Below the pieces are notes generated by a model, which saw only the letters and a list, made by a program, of their open reading frames with translations, had not been told where the DNA came from and ran no database searches. From a bacterium (GTDB lineage: Bacteria; UBA10199; DSSB01), in the NCBI GenBank assembly GCA_035281585.1, contig DATEDP010000139.1, forward strand, positions 1 to 64,000: 64,000 nt of DNA. Reading direction: 5' to 3'. Position 1 is the first letter of the stretch; every line of letters begins with the position of its first letter. Below, in pieces: positions 47,320 to 55,874 of this stretch. The translations under genes and the position numbers were made by a program.

Positions 47320-50300
47320 GGCGCCGGCGCCGATCGACATCGAGGCCGCGGTCCACACCCTGGACCGTGACGCCATCGTCGTGGCCAACGCCGGCGCCGG
47401 CAAGACCTATCTCTTGGTCGAGCATTACTTCGCCCTGCTCGAGTCGGGCCTGGATCCGGCCCAGCTGGCGGCCTTCACCTTCACTGAGAAGGCGGCCAAG
47501 GAGCTCAAGGAGAGGATCCTCAAGCGTTTGGATTCCCATCCGGCTTTTTGCGAGCTGCCCGATGAGCTGCTCCAAGAATGGCGGCGCAAGCTCCTCGGTG
47601 CCTCGATCGGAACGATCCACCAATTCTGCCTTCAGTTGATCGACGCCGCCCGGCCCGCCGGCCAACGCAAGGCTTTCAAGGTGGTCGACGAGGCCTTGGA
47701 GGAAATGCTCAGGGCCGAGCGGCTAAGAGCCTTCCTTCGGGAGCGCTTCCTGGCCGAGGACCCCGACGCCCTCCGGTTGCTCAAGGCCTTCGGCATCGGC
47801 AAGCTCCGCGAATTGATCTTCGCCCGAGTCGAGATGTTCTATGCCGAGGGCCGGACAGCGGAGCTGCCGGAAGCCGAGCCGGCCGAGGCCGGGCTGCTTC
47901 GCTCGCTGGAAAGCTTGGCCCGGCCTTTCCTCGAAGGGCTGGACCGGCGCAAAGCCGAGCTCGGTTGGATGAGCTTTTCCGACATGGAGCGGCGGGCTTT
48001 GGAGCTGCTCAGCCGGCCGAACGAGGCCCTGCGCAAATTCCTCAAGCCGCTGCAACATTTCCTGGTCGACGAATTTCAGGATACTTCGCCGGTCCAGATA
48101 CGCCTCTTGCAAGCTCTTCGCCAGGCCCGAGGCCCCGGCTCGAGGCCGCGCCTCTTCGCGGTCGGCGATCCCAAGCAGTCGATTTACCGCTTTCGCGACG
48201 TCGACCGTCATTTGATCGCCGGGACCCAGGAGGAAATCCTGGGCGACGGTGGAAGGCGCTTCGATTCGGCGATGAATTGGCGCTCGGCGCCGGTCCTGCT
48301 CGACTTGGTGAATCGTTATTCGGCGGCCGCTTTCCCGGCGGACTTGCCGTCGCGGCCGACCCGGCAGGCAGACCCGGCCGCCTTCGCCCGTCTCATCGAG
48401 CTTCAAGCCGGCGAGAAGAAATCGAGCGCCGAGGAGCAGGCCGAGCGCGAGGCGGCCGCGGTCAGCGGCGCCATCGCCGAGCTCCTGAAAGAAACGCCGG
48501 CCGAGGAGATCGCCGTCCTCTACCGCACCTCCGGCGCCGTCGAGGCGCTGATCCGGGTTTTGCAAGAGCGCGGCATTCCTTATTGCATCCGCGGCGGCCA
48601 GAATCTCTTCGAGCGCCAGGAGATCTTCGACCTCCACCGTTTGGTTTATTTTTTGGGCAACTCCAAGGACGATCTATCCTTGGTCGGCGTCCTGCGCTCG
48701 CCCCTCTTCCTGCTCTCCGACGCCGCCCTCTTCTTCCTCGGCTTGGATCGGAGCAAAGCGGAGTCTTTTTGGGAGCACCTATTGAAAGAGGAGACTTTGA
48801 GCCGGTTGCGCAGCGCCCGGCCCGAGGAAGTTGAAAAATTCCTCGCCTGCCGCGAGGAGCTGGGCCGCTTGATGGCTCTGACCGCCAGCCAATCCCCCAG
48901 CCGGCTCTTGGAGCGCCTGATCCGGCGCGGTGGCTGGGGCGAGCTTTATGCCCTGGCCTCGGGCGAGGAGCAGCGCTGGCTGGCGATCGAGCAATGGCTC
49001 GATTGGCTCAAGACGCTGGAGGAAGACGAGGCGCCCTTGACCTGGGCCGAAGTTTCGCGGCGGCTGCGTGAAACCGCCGAGCTGCAGCCGACCAAGACTC
49101 CCTTGGGCGACCTCATCGCCGCGCGAGGCAGCGTCCAACTGCTGACCTTGCACAAGGCCAAGGGCCTGGAATTCGACACCGTCTTCATGGTCGGGATGAA
49201 CAAAACCCCGAAGCCCGACTATCCCCTCCTGCAACGGCTCGGCGGCCAGGCGGCCCTGAAGGTGCCCGATCCGAGGGAGGAGAAAGGCCTCCGCCCGAGC
49301 CCGCGCTACCTGGCCATTCAAGAGATCCACAAAAGCGAAGAGGCCGAGGAGAACAAACGCCTGCTCTATGTCGGCTTGACTCGGGCCAAGCGCCGGCTTT
49401 TCGTGGTGCTTCAACCCGGCCCTGGGACCAAGGGCACCTTGCAGCAGCTCTTGAGGCAGTCCTTGGGCGAGGATTGGGTGAAATGGCGCGGCGAATTGCC
49501 CGGAGGGCCCGAGTACCCAAACTACGGGCATAAAGAATTCACTATCAACTCCGCAGCGGGTCCCTCGCCGGCGCTCGGGGTGACAAACGCCGCTACCGTC
49601 AGCGAGCTCGAAACCTTCCAAGTTTGTCCGCTGAAGCACCACTTGGCCTATCGTCTCCAAGTTCCCCAGGAAGCCGCCGAGCTTCGGCCTCCGATCGAGG
49701 CCACCGCCATCGGCACCCTGCTCCACGAAGCCCTCAACTTGCTCCACCTGGCGCCGGAGCGCCGGCCCGAGGAGGCGATAGCTCTGGCCTTGGACTCGGG
49801 ACCCTGGGCCGGCGATGTCGAGCTCGGGACTCGGCTGACCGAGAGCCTGCGAAAATATTTAGACAGCGACCTCTATCGCGGCATCGCGGCCGCCGCCGAG
49901 GATTACAGTGAATTGCCCTTCGTGCTTCGGCTCGGCGGCGTCGACCTTCGCGGCCAGATCGACCGTCTTTCCCGGGATTCCGAGGGTTGGCACCTGATCG
50001 ACTTTAAATACAGCGACCGGCCGACCTCGCCCAAAGAGCTGCTCTCGGCTTACGGCTTTCAGCTAAAAACCTATGCCCTCGCCGCCTCGCGCCTGCTGCG
50101 GTCGCCGATCCGGCGGGCCCAGATCCACGTCCTGAACCGGGCCGAGAAGCATGATTTCCAATTCAGCGAGGCCCAGATCGAAGCCCACGTCCGGGAGCTG
50201 GAGAAGCTGACCGCTTCCTGGGCGGCGAAACCCGATCTCGGCTCGATCCGCTGGCGTCCGGCCTGCGCCCAGTGTAGCTTTCACCGAGCGGTGCCGCTTT

Positions 50301-50335
50301 GCCCGGTGCCCCACGGAAGGTCGTTTCGCGAATGA
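47297..50335 (+). CDS. addA: AddA-like UvrD helicase/nuclease
   Basis: A 1012-residue SF1A helicase with a C-terminal nuclease. Walker A VANAGAGKTYLLVEHY near 30, motif Ia TFTEKAAKELKERI, DEFQDTSP near 257-265, GDPKQSIYRFRDVD near 290, LLTLHKAKGLEFDTVF near 616, LLYVGLTRAKRRLF near 689. The nuclease is GWHLIDFKYSDRP near 900. Shortly before it lies a short segment (about 752-763) encoded by a dispersed repeat. AddAB unwinds and resects DNA ends and recognises a Chi-like site; no Chi can be inferred here. Its stop overlaps the next gene by ATGA. Confidence 0.9.
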   Translation: METNREIEAPAPIDIEAAVHTLDRDAIVVANAGAGKTYLLVEHYFALLESGLDPAQLAAFTFTEKAAKELKERILKRLDSHPAFCELPDELLQEWRRKLLGASIGTIHQFCLQLIDAARPAGQRKAFKVVDEALEEMLRAERLRAFLRERFLAEDPDALRLLKAFGIGKLRELIFARVEMFYAEGRTAELPEAEPAEAGLLRSLESLARPFLEGLDRRKAELGWMSFSDMERRALELLSRPNEALRKFLKPLQHFLVDEFQDTSPVQIRLLQALRQARGPGSRPRLFAVGDPKQSIYRFRDVDRHLIAGTQEEILGDGGRRFDSAMNWRSAPVLLDLVNRYSAAAFPADLPSRPTRQADPAAFARLIELQAGEKKSSAEEQAEREAAAVSGAIAELLKETPAEEIAVLYRTSGAVEALIRVLQERGIPYCIRGGQNLFERQEIFDLHRLVYFLGNSKDDLSLVGVLRSPLFLLSDAALFFLGLDRSKAESFWEHLLKEETLSRLRSARPEEVEKFLACREELGRLMALTASQSPSRLLERLIRRGGWGELYALASGEEQRWLAIEQWLDWLKTLEEDEAPLTWAEVSRRLRETAELQPTKTPLGDLIAARGSVQLLTLHKAKGLEFDTVFMVGMNKTPKPDYPLLQRLGGQAALKVPDPREEKGLRPSPRYLAIQEIHKSEEAEENKRLLYVGLTRAKRRLFVVLQPGPGTKGTLQQLLRQSLGEDWVKWRGELPGGPEYPNYGHKEFTINSAAGPSPALGVTNAATVSELETFQVCPLKHHLAYRLQVPQEAAELRPPIEATAIGTLLHEALNLLHLAPERRPEEAIALALDSGPWAGDVELGTRLTESLRKYLDSDLYRGIAAAAEDYSELPFVLRLGGVDLRGQIDRLSRDSEGWHLIDFKYSDRPTSPKELLSAYGFQLKTYALAASRLLRSPIRRAQIHVLNRAEKHDFQFSEAQIEAHVRELEKLTASWAAKPDLGSIRWRPACAQCSFHRAVPLCPVPHGRSFRE
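49550..49584 (+). repeat. Dispersed repeat arm read in frame within addA
   Basis: CCGCAGCGGGTCCCTCGCCG followed by GCGCTCGGGGTGAC resembles the right arm of the GTCATCCTGAG family (compare GTCGCAGGTCCTTCGCTGGC at 28603 followed by GCTCAGGATGAC). It encodes SAAGPSPALGVT in addA, between the helicase and nuclease domains, without disturbing the frame. Confidence 0.55.
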
Positions 50336-51723
50336 AAGATCTCTCTCTCGCCGAGCTCGGACGCCGGACCGCCCGCCCCGAAAGGGCCTTGGAGGTCGCC
50401 GAGCCGTGCTTGGGCCATGCCGCCTCGTCCCAAGATCCGGCCAGATCGCGGGCCTTGCTTTCGGTCTTGGGCAACAGCGACTTTTTAGCCCGCTGGGCCC
50501 GGCGCTATCCGGAGCGGGCCGCGACGGTCCTGGACGGCGAGCTGGGCAGGCCCTGGCGCGATGAAGACTATCTAGCCGAGCTTCATCATCTCCAGGCCTC
50601 GGGACCGGGCCTTTCCGAGGCGGCCTTGGTTTCGGCCTTGCTCGAATTCAAGTATCGCCACCTCTTTCGCATCAGCCTGCGCGACCTAGGCCTGGGCAAG
50701 CCTTTCAACGAGATCGCCGGCGAGTTCAGCGGCTTGGCCCGGGCCGTCCTTCAAGCGGCCCTCGATTGGCAGAACCGGAGCCTCCACGCCGAATTCGGGG
50801 TGCCCCGGCTGCGCAAGGGCGCCGCCGAGATCCCCTTCGCGGCCCTGGCCATGGGCAAGCTCGGCGGCGACGAGCTCAATTTCAGCAGCGACGTCGACCT
50901 GATCTATTTCTACGGCAGCGACGAGGGCTCGAGCGGCCGGGGCGAGCTCGGCGCCCACGAGTATTTCACCAAGCTGTCCGAGCGGCTCAGCGCCTTTCTC
51001 CAGCGGAAGAACGCCGAGGGCTTCCTCTACCGGGTCGATCTCGAGCTGCGGCCCGAGGGAAAGGCCGGCGCCCTGACCAACAGCCTCGACGCGATGGAAG
51101 AGTATTATGAGAGCTTCGGCGCGCCTTGGGAAAAGCAGGCGATGATCCGAGCTTCGCGGGCGGCCGGCGACGCCGGGCTCATCGCCGAGTTTCTCCGCCG
51201 CATCCACCCTTTCGTTTATCCCAAGCTCAGCGACTTCTCCTTCCTCAAGGACATGAAATCGATGAAGGAGAAAATCGTCCAAGCCGTGCGCGCCCGGCCC
51301 CAGCGCGGCTTCAACCTCAAACTCGGCGACGGCGGAATCCGCGAGGTCGAGTTCTTCGTTCAAGCCCTCCAGCTTCTCTTCGGCGGCCGCGACCCATCGC
51401 TCCAAATCGCCAATACCTTGGAAGCGATGAAGCGGCTGGGCCGGGCCGGGCTGATCGAGCCCCAAGAAGAGGCCGAGCTCTCCGAAGCCTACGTCTTCCT
51501 GCGGACGATGGAGCACCGTCTTCAGCTCGTTGAGGAGCAGCAAACTCATGAGCTTCCCCAGGACACCGAGGAATTGCGGGCCTTGGCCCGGCGGATGGGC
51601 TATGATGATCCCCAACCCGATTCGGCCGCCGAGCGAATGTTGAAGGATTTGGAATTGCGGCGCCAAAGGGTCCAGAGCCGCTTCGAGGCTTTGCTCTCCA
51701 ACCGTTTCGAGGAGAAACCATGA
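50332..51723 (+). CDS. glnE: GlnE N-terminal half: glutamine synthetase deadenylylating domain
   Basis: A 463-residue protein equal to the N-terminal half of GlnE: a helical start, then the nucleotidyltransferase core ALAMGKLGGDELNFSSDVDLIYFYG near 171-195 with its D-x-D, LYRVDLELRPEGKAGALTNS, APWEKQAMIRASRAAGD, and FNLKLGDGGIREVEFFVQALQLLFGG, followed by the helical bundle. In single-chain GlnE this half removes AMP from glutamine synthetase. Here it ends with its own TGA that overlaps the next gene by ATGA. The central part of GlnE is not found in either half. The start is fixed by ATGA overlap with addA. Confidence 0.85.
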   Translation: MKDLSLAELGRRTARPERALEVAEPCLGHAASSQDPARSRALLSVLGNSDFLARWARRYPERAATVLDGELGRPWRDEDYLAELHHLQASGPGLSEAALVSALLEFKYRHLFRISLRDLGLGKPFNEIAGEFSGLARAVLQAALDWQNRSLHAEFGVPRLRKGAAEIPFAALAMGKLGGDELNFSSDVDLIYFYGSDEGSSGRGELGAHEYFTKLSERLSAFLQRKNAEGFLYRVDLELRPEGKAGALTNSLDAMEEYYESFGAPWEKQAMIRASRAAGDAGLIAEFLRRIHPFVYPKLSDFSFLKDMKSMKEKIVQAVRARPQRGFNLKLGDGGIREVEFFVQALQLLFGGRDPSLQIANTLEAMKRLGRAGLIEPQEEAELSEAYVFLRTMEHRLQLVEEQQTHELPQDTEELRALARRMGYDDPQPDSAAERMLKDLELRRQRVQSRFEALLSNRFEEKP

Positions 51724-52871
51724 ACGCGCGAGTCGAGGGGCACTATCGCGAGCTGAAAAAGGCCCTGGCCGAGCAAGGCGACCTCGAAGCCAAGCTCTTG
51801 GAGCTGCGCCGCTTCAAGAAGCGCCAAGTCCGAGAATGGGAAGCCGAGCTTTTGGCCGGCCAGCTCGGACTCGAGCCGGTGATGGCCCATCTCACCGACT
51901 TGGCCGACGCCATCCTGATCGGCACCCTCGAGCTGGCCCGGGAGGAGCTCTCCCACGTTTACGGCTTGCCGCGCTGCAAGGACAATGACGGCAACTATGC
52001 CGCCAGCCACCTCGCGGTCGTCGGCATGGGAAAGCTCGGCGGTGGCGAGCTTCATTTCTACAGCGATCTCGACTTGATTTTCATCTACAGCCGAAACGGC
52101 GAGACCCAGGGCCGCAAGCCGATCAGCAACCGGGAATATTTCGCCAAATTGGTCCAACGCCTGATCAGCTACCTCACTCTCACGACCCGCGAAGGCTCGG
52201 CCTACAAAATCGACACCGAGCTCCGGCCTTCGGGCAATGCCGGCGCTTTGGTCACCGCGCTCGACTCCTGGATCTCTTATTATCATGAGCACGCCGCCCA
52301 TTGGGAAAGGCAGGCCCTGCTCAAGGCCCGGCTGATCCAAGCCGGTGGAAATTTCGGCGAAGATTTCCGAGGCCTGTTCCGCCGCCTGATCTTCCTGAAG
52401 CCCTTTCCCGAAAGCCTGGCCTTGGAAATCCACCATTTGCGGATGCGCATCGAGAAGGAGCTGGCCAAGGAAGGCCCGCGGCGTTGGCATTTCAAAAAAG
52501 GGATGGGCGGAGTCGTCGATATCGAGTTCACCGTCCAATATCTCCAGATGAAGCTGGGGAAGATCTTCGAAAATCTCGTCACGCCCAACACCCTGGAAGC
52601 CTTGGACCGTTTTGACCAGCGCGGGATTTTGTCGAAAGTTGAGATTCGAACCCTCAAGGAGGCCTACGTCTTCTACCGGACCTTGGAGATTGTGCTTGAA
52701 GCCGAGTTCGATTTAAAAGAAGGCTATCTGGATCTCGAGCACGAGCGGCTCGAGGAATTGGCGGGGAAATTGTCCCTGCCCGACAAGGAAAACTTAGTCG
52801 GGATCTTCGGCGATTATCGGCGCAAGGTCCGGGAAATCTACCTGAAGACGCTCAAGATTGTGGAAGGCTAG
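51720..52871 (+). CDS. glnE: GlnE C-terminal half: glutamine synthetase adenylylating domain
   Basis: A 383-residue protein equal to the C-terminal half of GlnE: LRRFKKRQVREWEAELLAGQLGLEPVMAHLTDLADAIL, then AVVGMGKLGGGELHFYSDLDLIFIYS near 101-126, YKIDTELRPSGNAGALVTALDSW, AAHWERQALLKARLI, and RRWHFKKGMGGVVDIEFTVQYLQMKLG. In intact GlnE this half adenylylates glutamine synthetase. Together the halves are about 846 residues, against about 950 in E. coli; the missing part is mainly the linker before the second catalytic domain. Both active-site D-x-D motifs are intact, so both look functional. Confidence 0.85.
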   Translation: MNARVEGHYRELKKALAEQGDLEAKLLELRRFKKRQVREWEAELLAGQLGLEPVMAHLTDLADAILIGTLELAREELSHVYGLPRCKDNDGNYAASHLAVVGMGKLGGGELHFYSDLDLIFIYSRNGETQGRKPISNREYFAKLVQRLISYLTLTTREGSAYKIDTELRPSGNAGALVTALDSWISYYHEHAAHWERQALLKARLIQAGGNFGEDFRGLFRRLIFLKPFPESLALEIHHLRMRIEKELAKEGPRRWHFKKGMGGVVDIEFTVQYLQMKLGKIFENLVTPNTLEALDRFDQRGILSKVEIRTLKEAYVFYRTLEIVLEAEFDLKEGYLDLEHERLEELAGKLSLPDKENLVGIFGDYRRKVREIYLKTLKIVEG

Positions 52872-52873
52872 TT

Positions 52874-54112
52874 GTGCTGCACCAGATTTCGGAACACTTT
52901 CTCAAAAATCGCCAACGGATCGAGGAATTCTTCGCCCAACGGGCCCAGGGCTTGAAGCCCCTTCCCTATTTGAGCTGCGACATTCGGAATTCGGGCCGCA
53001 AGATCGGCGTGGTCGACACCAATCTTTTCCCGGCCGGCTTCAACAATCTCTGCAATTCCTATTCGAGGATCACCGGCCGCGCCCTCCGGTCTTATTTCGA
53101 AGAGCAGCTGCCCGAGGTGAAAAGCCTGATTCTGCTGGTCGAGGAGCACACCCGAAATCGCTTCTACCTCGAGAACGTCCGGCGCCTGAGCCGTCTGCTC
53201 GAAGAGAGCGGGCTCAAGGTCGGCTTGGCCTATCTCGGCCAGGATTTGGGCGAGCCCCAGGTCGAGGTCGACTTGGGCGACGGGGCGCCCTTGGTTTTAT
53301 ACCGGCTCCAGGTCAAGGAAGGCCGGCCTTGGGCCGGGGAGCTGGCCGGCGATTGGATCCTCTCGAACAACGATTTTTCCAAGGGCGTGCCGGCCGAGAT
53401 CGAGTCGGTCGCCGGTCGGGTCTCGCCCTCGCCCCAGCTTGGCTGGCACCGGCGCCGTAAGAGCCGCCATTTCGAGCTGCTCGCCGGCCTGACCGAGGAG
53501 TTCGCCCGAGTCGTCGACCTCGACCCTTGGCTCCTGCAATGCGATTTCGAGTCGGTGACCAATGTCGATCTGGCCAATGCCTCCGACGTCGGCCGGCTGG
53601 CCGACGCGGTCGACCGGGTCCTGTCAAGGGTCGGCGACCGTTATCGGTCCTACGGCGTGGAGGAGTCGCCCTATGCCTTCGTCAAGAACGAGGCCGGGAC
53701 CTACGGCATGGGCCTGATGGAGGTCATGCAGAGCGATGAGATCCGAAACATGAACCGCCGCGACCGGAACAAGCTGCTCAGCGCCAAAGGCGGCAAAAAA
53801 TCGGATTCCTTTTTGGTCCAGGAAGGGATTCCCACCGCCGACTTCTACAGCGAGTACCCGATCGAGCCGGTGATCTATATGGTTGGGTTTCAGATGGTCG
53901 GCGGATTCTTCCGGATGAACGCCCAGCGCGACGCCTTCACCTCGCTCAACGCCCGAGGGATGGAGTTCGCCTGCCTTTGCATGCACAAGCTCAGCGAGCC
54001 CCACGAGGGAGCCTTCCTCAACTGCGCCGAAAAAGAAAATTTGGTCCGCATGGCGACGGTCAGCGCCCGCCTGGCCGCCTTGGCCGCGGCCGAGGAAGCT
54101 AAAGAGCTGTAG
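52874..54112 (+). CDS. gshA: Glutamate-cysteine ligase, proteobacterial GshA type
   Basis: A 412-residue enzyme of the ATP-dependent first step of glutathione synthesis. The segment YLSCDIRNSGRKIGVVDTNLFPAGFNNLCNSYS near 33-63 is the signature of the non-E. coli GshA family first known from acidithiobacilli; VEEHTRNRFYLENVRRL, LSNNDFSKG, AFVKNEAGTYGMGLMEV, LVQEGIPT and GGFFRMNAQRD are further family blocks. The start is GTG 52874, two bases after the glnE stop; no gshB is in the window. It ends the addBA-glnE operon. Confidence 0.9.
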   Translation: MLHQISEHFLKNRQRIEEFFAQRAQGLKPLPYLSCDIRNSGRKIGVVDTNLFPAGFNNLCNSYSRITGRALRSYFEEQLPEVKSLILLVEEHTRNRFYLENVRRLSRLLEESGLKVGLAYLGQDLGEPQVEVDLGDGAPLVLYRLQVKEGRPWAGELAGDWILSNNDFSKGVPAEIESVAGRVSPSPQLGWHRRRKSRHFELLAGLTEEFARVVDLDPWLLQCDFESVTNVDLANASDVGRLADAVDRVLSRVGDRYRSYGVEESPYAFVKNEAGTYGMGLMEVMQSDEIRNMNRRDRNKLLSAKGGKKSDSFLVQEGIPTADFYSEYPIEPVIYMVGFQMVGGFFRMNAQRDAFTSLNARGMEFACLCMHKLSEPHEGAFLNCAEKENLVRMATVSARLAALAAAEEAKEL

Positions 54113-54131
54113 CAAGGGGCTTCAGCCCCGT
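54110..54131. repeat. Short GGGGCT hairpin between convergent genes
   Basis: GGGGCT (54116-54121) and AGCCCC (54124-54129) pair around two bases, starting at the gshA TAG. Only a weak pyrimidine run follows, so it may be a partial terminator or a small member of the dispersed hairpins. Confidence 0.35.
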
Positions 54132-54137
54132 TCCTCT

Positions 54138-54587
54138 CTATTCCGGCGGCGGGCAGCCCTCGGTGTCGTACTTCGCTTTATCCATGAGATAAGCCTTGGC
54201 AGGCTCGGCGACCCCCGCGCTCCAGGCCCCGTCCTTTTGGCCGGCAACCGGAAGATCGTATTGCCGGAGGATGCCGATCACCCGCACCATCCGATTCGAG
54301 AACTCCGGTGGCCAAGAATCCATTCCTTTCACGTAGACCGTCCGGTGATCGATCGAAAGGGCCGCTCCCAACTTTTGATTTTGGGTGGTTCCAATCAGGA
54401 TGACGCGCTTTCCCAGGTGGCGGTCCCAATCCTCGGCATGAGTCAAGGGATAAGCGGCCGCGGCGAGGGCTGAACCGGCAAAACAAATGAAAATTAGAAT
54501 GAATAAAGGAGAGAGAAGCCGGGAAAGCTTTATTCCTCGGCGTAGGCCTTCTCGCGCCGCTCTTCCTCTTCTTTGCAACGGATGCAT
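54138..54587 (-). CDS. Small exported or anchored protein of unknown function
   Basis: The convincing part is a hydrophobic leader (LSRLLSPLFILIFICFAGSALAAAA) followed by about 95 residues: HAEDWDRHLGKRVILIGTTQNQKLGAALSIDHRTVYVKGMDSWPPEFSNRMVRVIGILRQYDLPV. The second half looks like an OB-like beta fold (VILIG ... VRVIGIL), as in small periplasmic OB proteins. No ATG, GTG or TTG lies between the dksA stop and the leader, so the start is either ATG 54587, giving a 58-base overlap with dksA, or a rare codon. A membrane anchor instead of cleavage is possible. Coupled to dksA. Confidence 0.6.
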   Translation of the reverse strand: MHPLQRRGRAAREGLRRGIKLSRLLSPLFILIFICFAGSALAAAAYPLTHAEDWDRHLGKRVILIGTTQNQKLGAALSIDHRTVYVKGMDSWPPEFSNRMVRVIGILRQYDLPVAGQKDGAWSAGVAEPAKAYLMDKAKYDTEGCPPPE

Positions 54588-54898
54588 AGGTCGGTGACCG
54601 GCCGGGCTTCGAGGCGCTTGACGCCGATGTCCTCGCCGCAAGATTCGCAGACTCCATACTCGCCCTCTTCGATCTTTTTGAGGGCCTTGTCGATCTTGCG
54701 GAGAAGGATGCGTTCGCGGTCGCGGAGCTTGAGGTTGATGGCTTGATCGGTTTCGCTGCTGGCGAGATCGACCTCGTCGGGAAGGTCGTTGGGATCGAAG
54801 ACCACCGATTGCTCGCTGAGAGATTCGTTGAGCTGAGTGATCGCCTTGCGCCGCTCCAGCAAGATATCCTTAAATTTCTTCAGGTCTTTTTTGTTCAT
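54530..54898 (-). CDS. dksA: DksA/TraR-type zinc-finger regulator
   Basis: A 122-residue protein with a coiled-coil N-terminal half (KKFKDILLERRKAITQLNESLSEQS; LRDRERILLRKIDKALKKIEEGEYG) carrying DLASSETDQA, with Asp residues at the coiled-coil tip, and a four-Cys zinc finger CESCGEDIGVKRLEARPVTDLCIRCK. DksA proteins bind RNA polymerase with ppGpp. GAGGAA precedes the ATG. A TTGACA promoter lies upstream. Confidence 0.9.
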   Translation of the reverse strand: MNKKDLKKFKDILLERRKAITQLNESLSEQSVVFDPNDLPDEVDLASSETDQAINLKLRDRERILLRKIDKALKKIEEGEYGVCESCGEDIGVKRLEARPVTDLCIRCKEEEERREKAYAEE

Positions 54899-54933
54899 AA
54901 TTCCTCGCCTCAGCGGAAAACGGGTAAAGAACG

Positions 54934-54962
54934 ATATTGATGAAAAGGAAATGTCTTGTCAA
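54934..54962 (-). promoter_or_regulatory. dksA: Candidate dksA promoter
   Basis: -35 TTGACA (54962-54957), 17-base spacer, weak -10 CAATAT (54939-54934), 36 bases above the ATG. The -35 is perfect; the -10 is poor. Confidence 0.4.
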
Positions 54963-55013
54963 CGATGATCTCGATGATAAGCTTGGGGTTCTTCCGAATC
55001 GAGGAGCCTTTTG

Positions 55014-55874
55014 GTGGCCAACGCCGATAACGCGATTCTACTCATTGTTTCGCCGGACAAGCCGGGACTGGTCTCGGCGGTTTCCGAATTCGTTTACAAG
55101 CACAACGGCAACATCGTCGACTCCGACCAGCACACCGACGTCGAGACCGGCACCTTCCTGATGAGGCTGGAGTGGGAAATGGGCGGCTTTAACCTCGACC
55201 GGACCCAGCTTCAGCAAGAGCTCGACAAGCTCGCCGCCCGCTTCAACATGGAGCATTCGCTTCATTTTCGCGACGAGCGCTGCCGAATGGCGATCCTGGT
55301 CTCGAAATACCGCCATTGTCTGTACGATTTGCTGGTCCGCCGGGAGCTTGGCGAGATCGACGTCGACATTCCGCTGATCTTAAGCAACCATGCCGATCTC
55401 AAGGAGGTCGCCGGTCATTTCGGCATCCCTTTCGAAGTGGTTCCGGTCACCGAAGCGACCAAAGCCGAAGCCGAAAAGAAGCAGCTCCAGCTGCTGCGCG
55501 ATCACCGGATCGATTTGGTGGTCCTAGCCCGCTACATGCAGGTCTTGAGCCCGAGCTTCGTCGCGGCCTACCCCAACGCGATCATCAACATTCATCACTC
55601 TTTTTTGCCGGCCTTCATCGGCGGGAAACCCTATCATCAGGCCTATTCGCGCGGCGTCAAGCTGATCGGCGCCACCAGCCACTACGTCACGGCCGAATTG
55701 GACAACGGGCCGATCATCGAGCAGAGCGTCGCCCGGGTCACCCACCGCGACCGGGTCGAGGACTTGGTCCGCAAGGGCCGCGATCAAGAGAAATTGGCCC
55801 TGGCTTACGCGGTGCGGATGCACATCCAACGGCGGATCCTCACCTACAACAACAAGACGGTGGTATTCGAATAA
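55014..55874 (+). CDS. purU: Formyltetrahydrofolate deformylase
   Basis: A 286-residue enzyme that hydrolyses 10-formyl-THF to THF and formate. N-terminal ACT domain at about 8-85 (ILLIVSPDKPGLVSAVSEFVYKHNGNIVDSDQH) and a formyltransferase-like hydrolase domain with the signature HHSFLPAFIGGKPYHQAYSRGVKLIGATSHYVT and the catalytic N/H/D set (NIHHS, IGATSHY, DNGPII). GTG 55014 is preferred: GAGGAG stands seven bases upstream. TTG 55011 is too close. It is divergent from dksA and its TAA abuts the MMPL gene. Confidence 0.92.
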   Translation: MANADNAILLIVSPDKPGLVSAVSEFVYKHNGNIVDSDQHTDVETGTFLMRLEWEMGGFNLDRTQLQQELDKLAARFNMEHSLHFRDERCRMAILVSKYRHCLYDLLVRRELGEIDVDIPLILSNHADLKEVAGHFGIPFEVVPVTEATKAEAEKKQLQLLRDHRIDLVVLARYMQVLSPSFVAAYPNAIINIHHSFLPAFIGGKPYHQAYSRGVKLIGATSHYVTAELDNGPIIEQSVARVTHRDRVEDLVRKGRDQEKLALAYAVRMHIQRRILTYNNKTVVFE

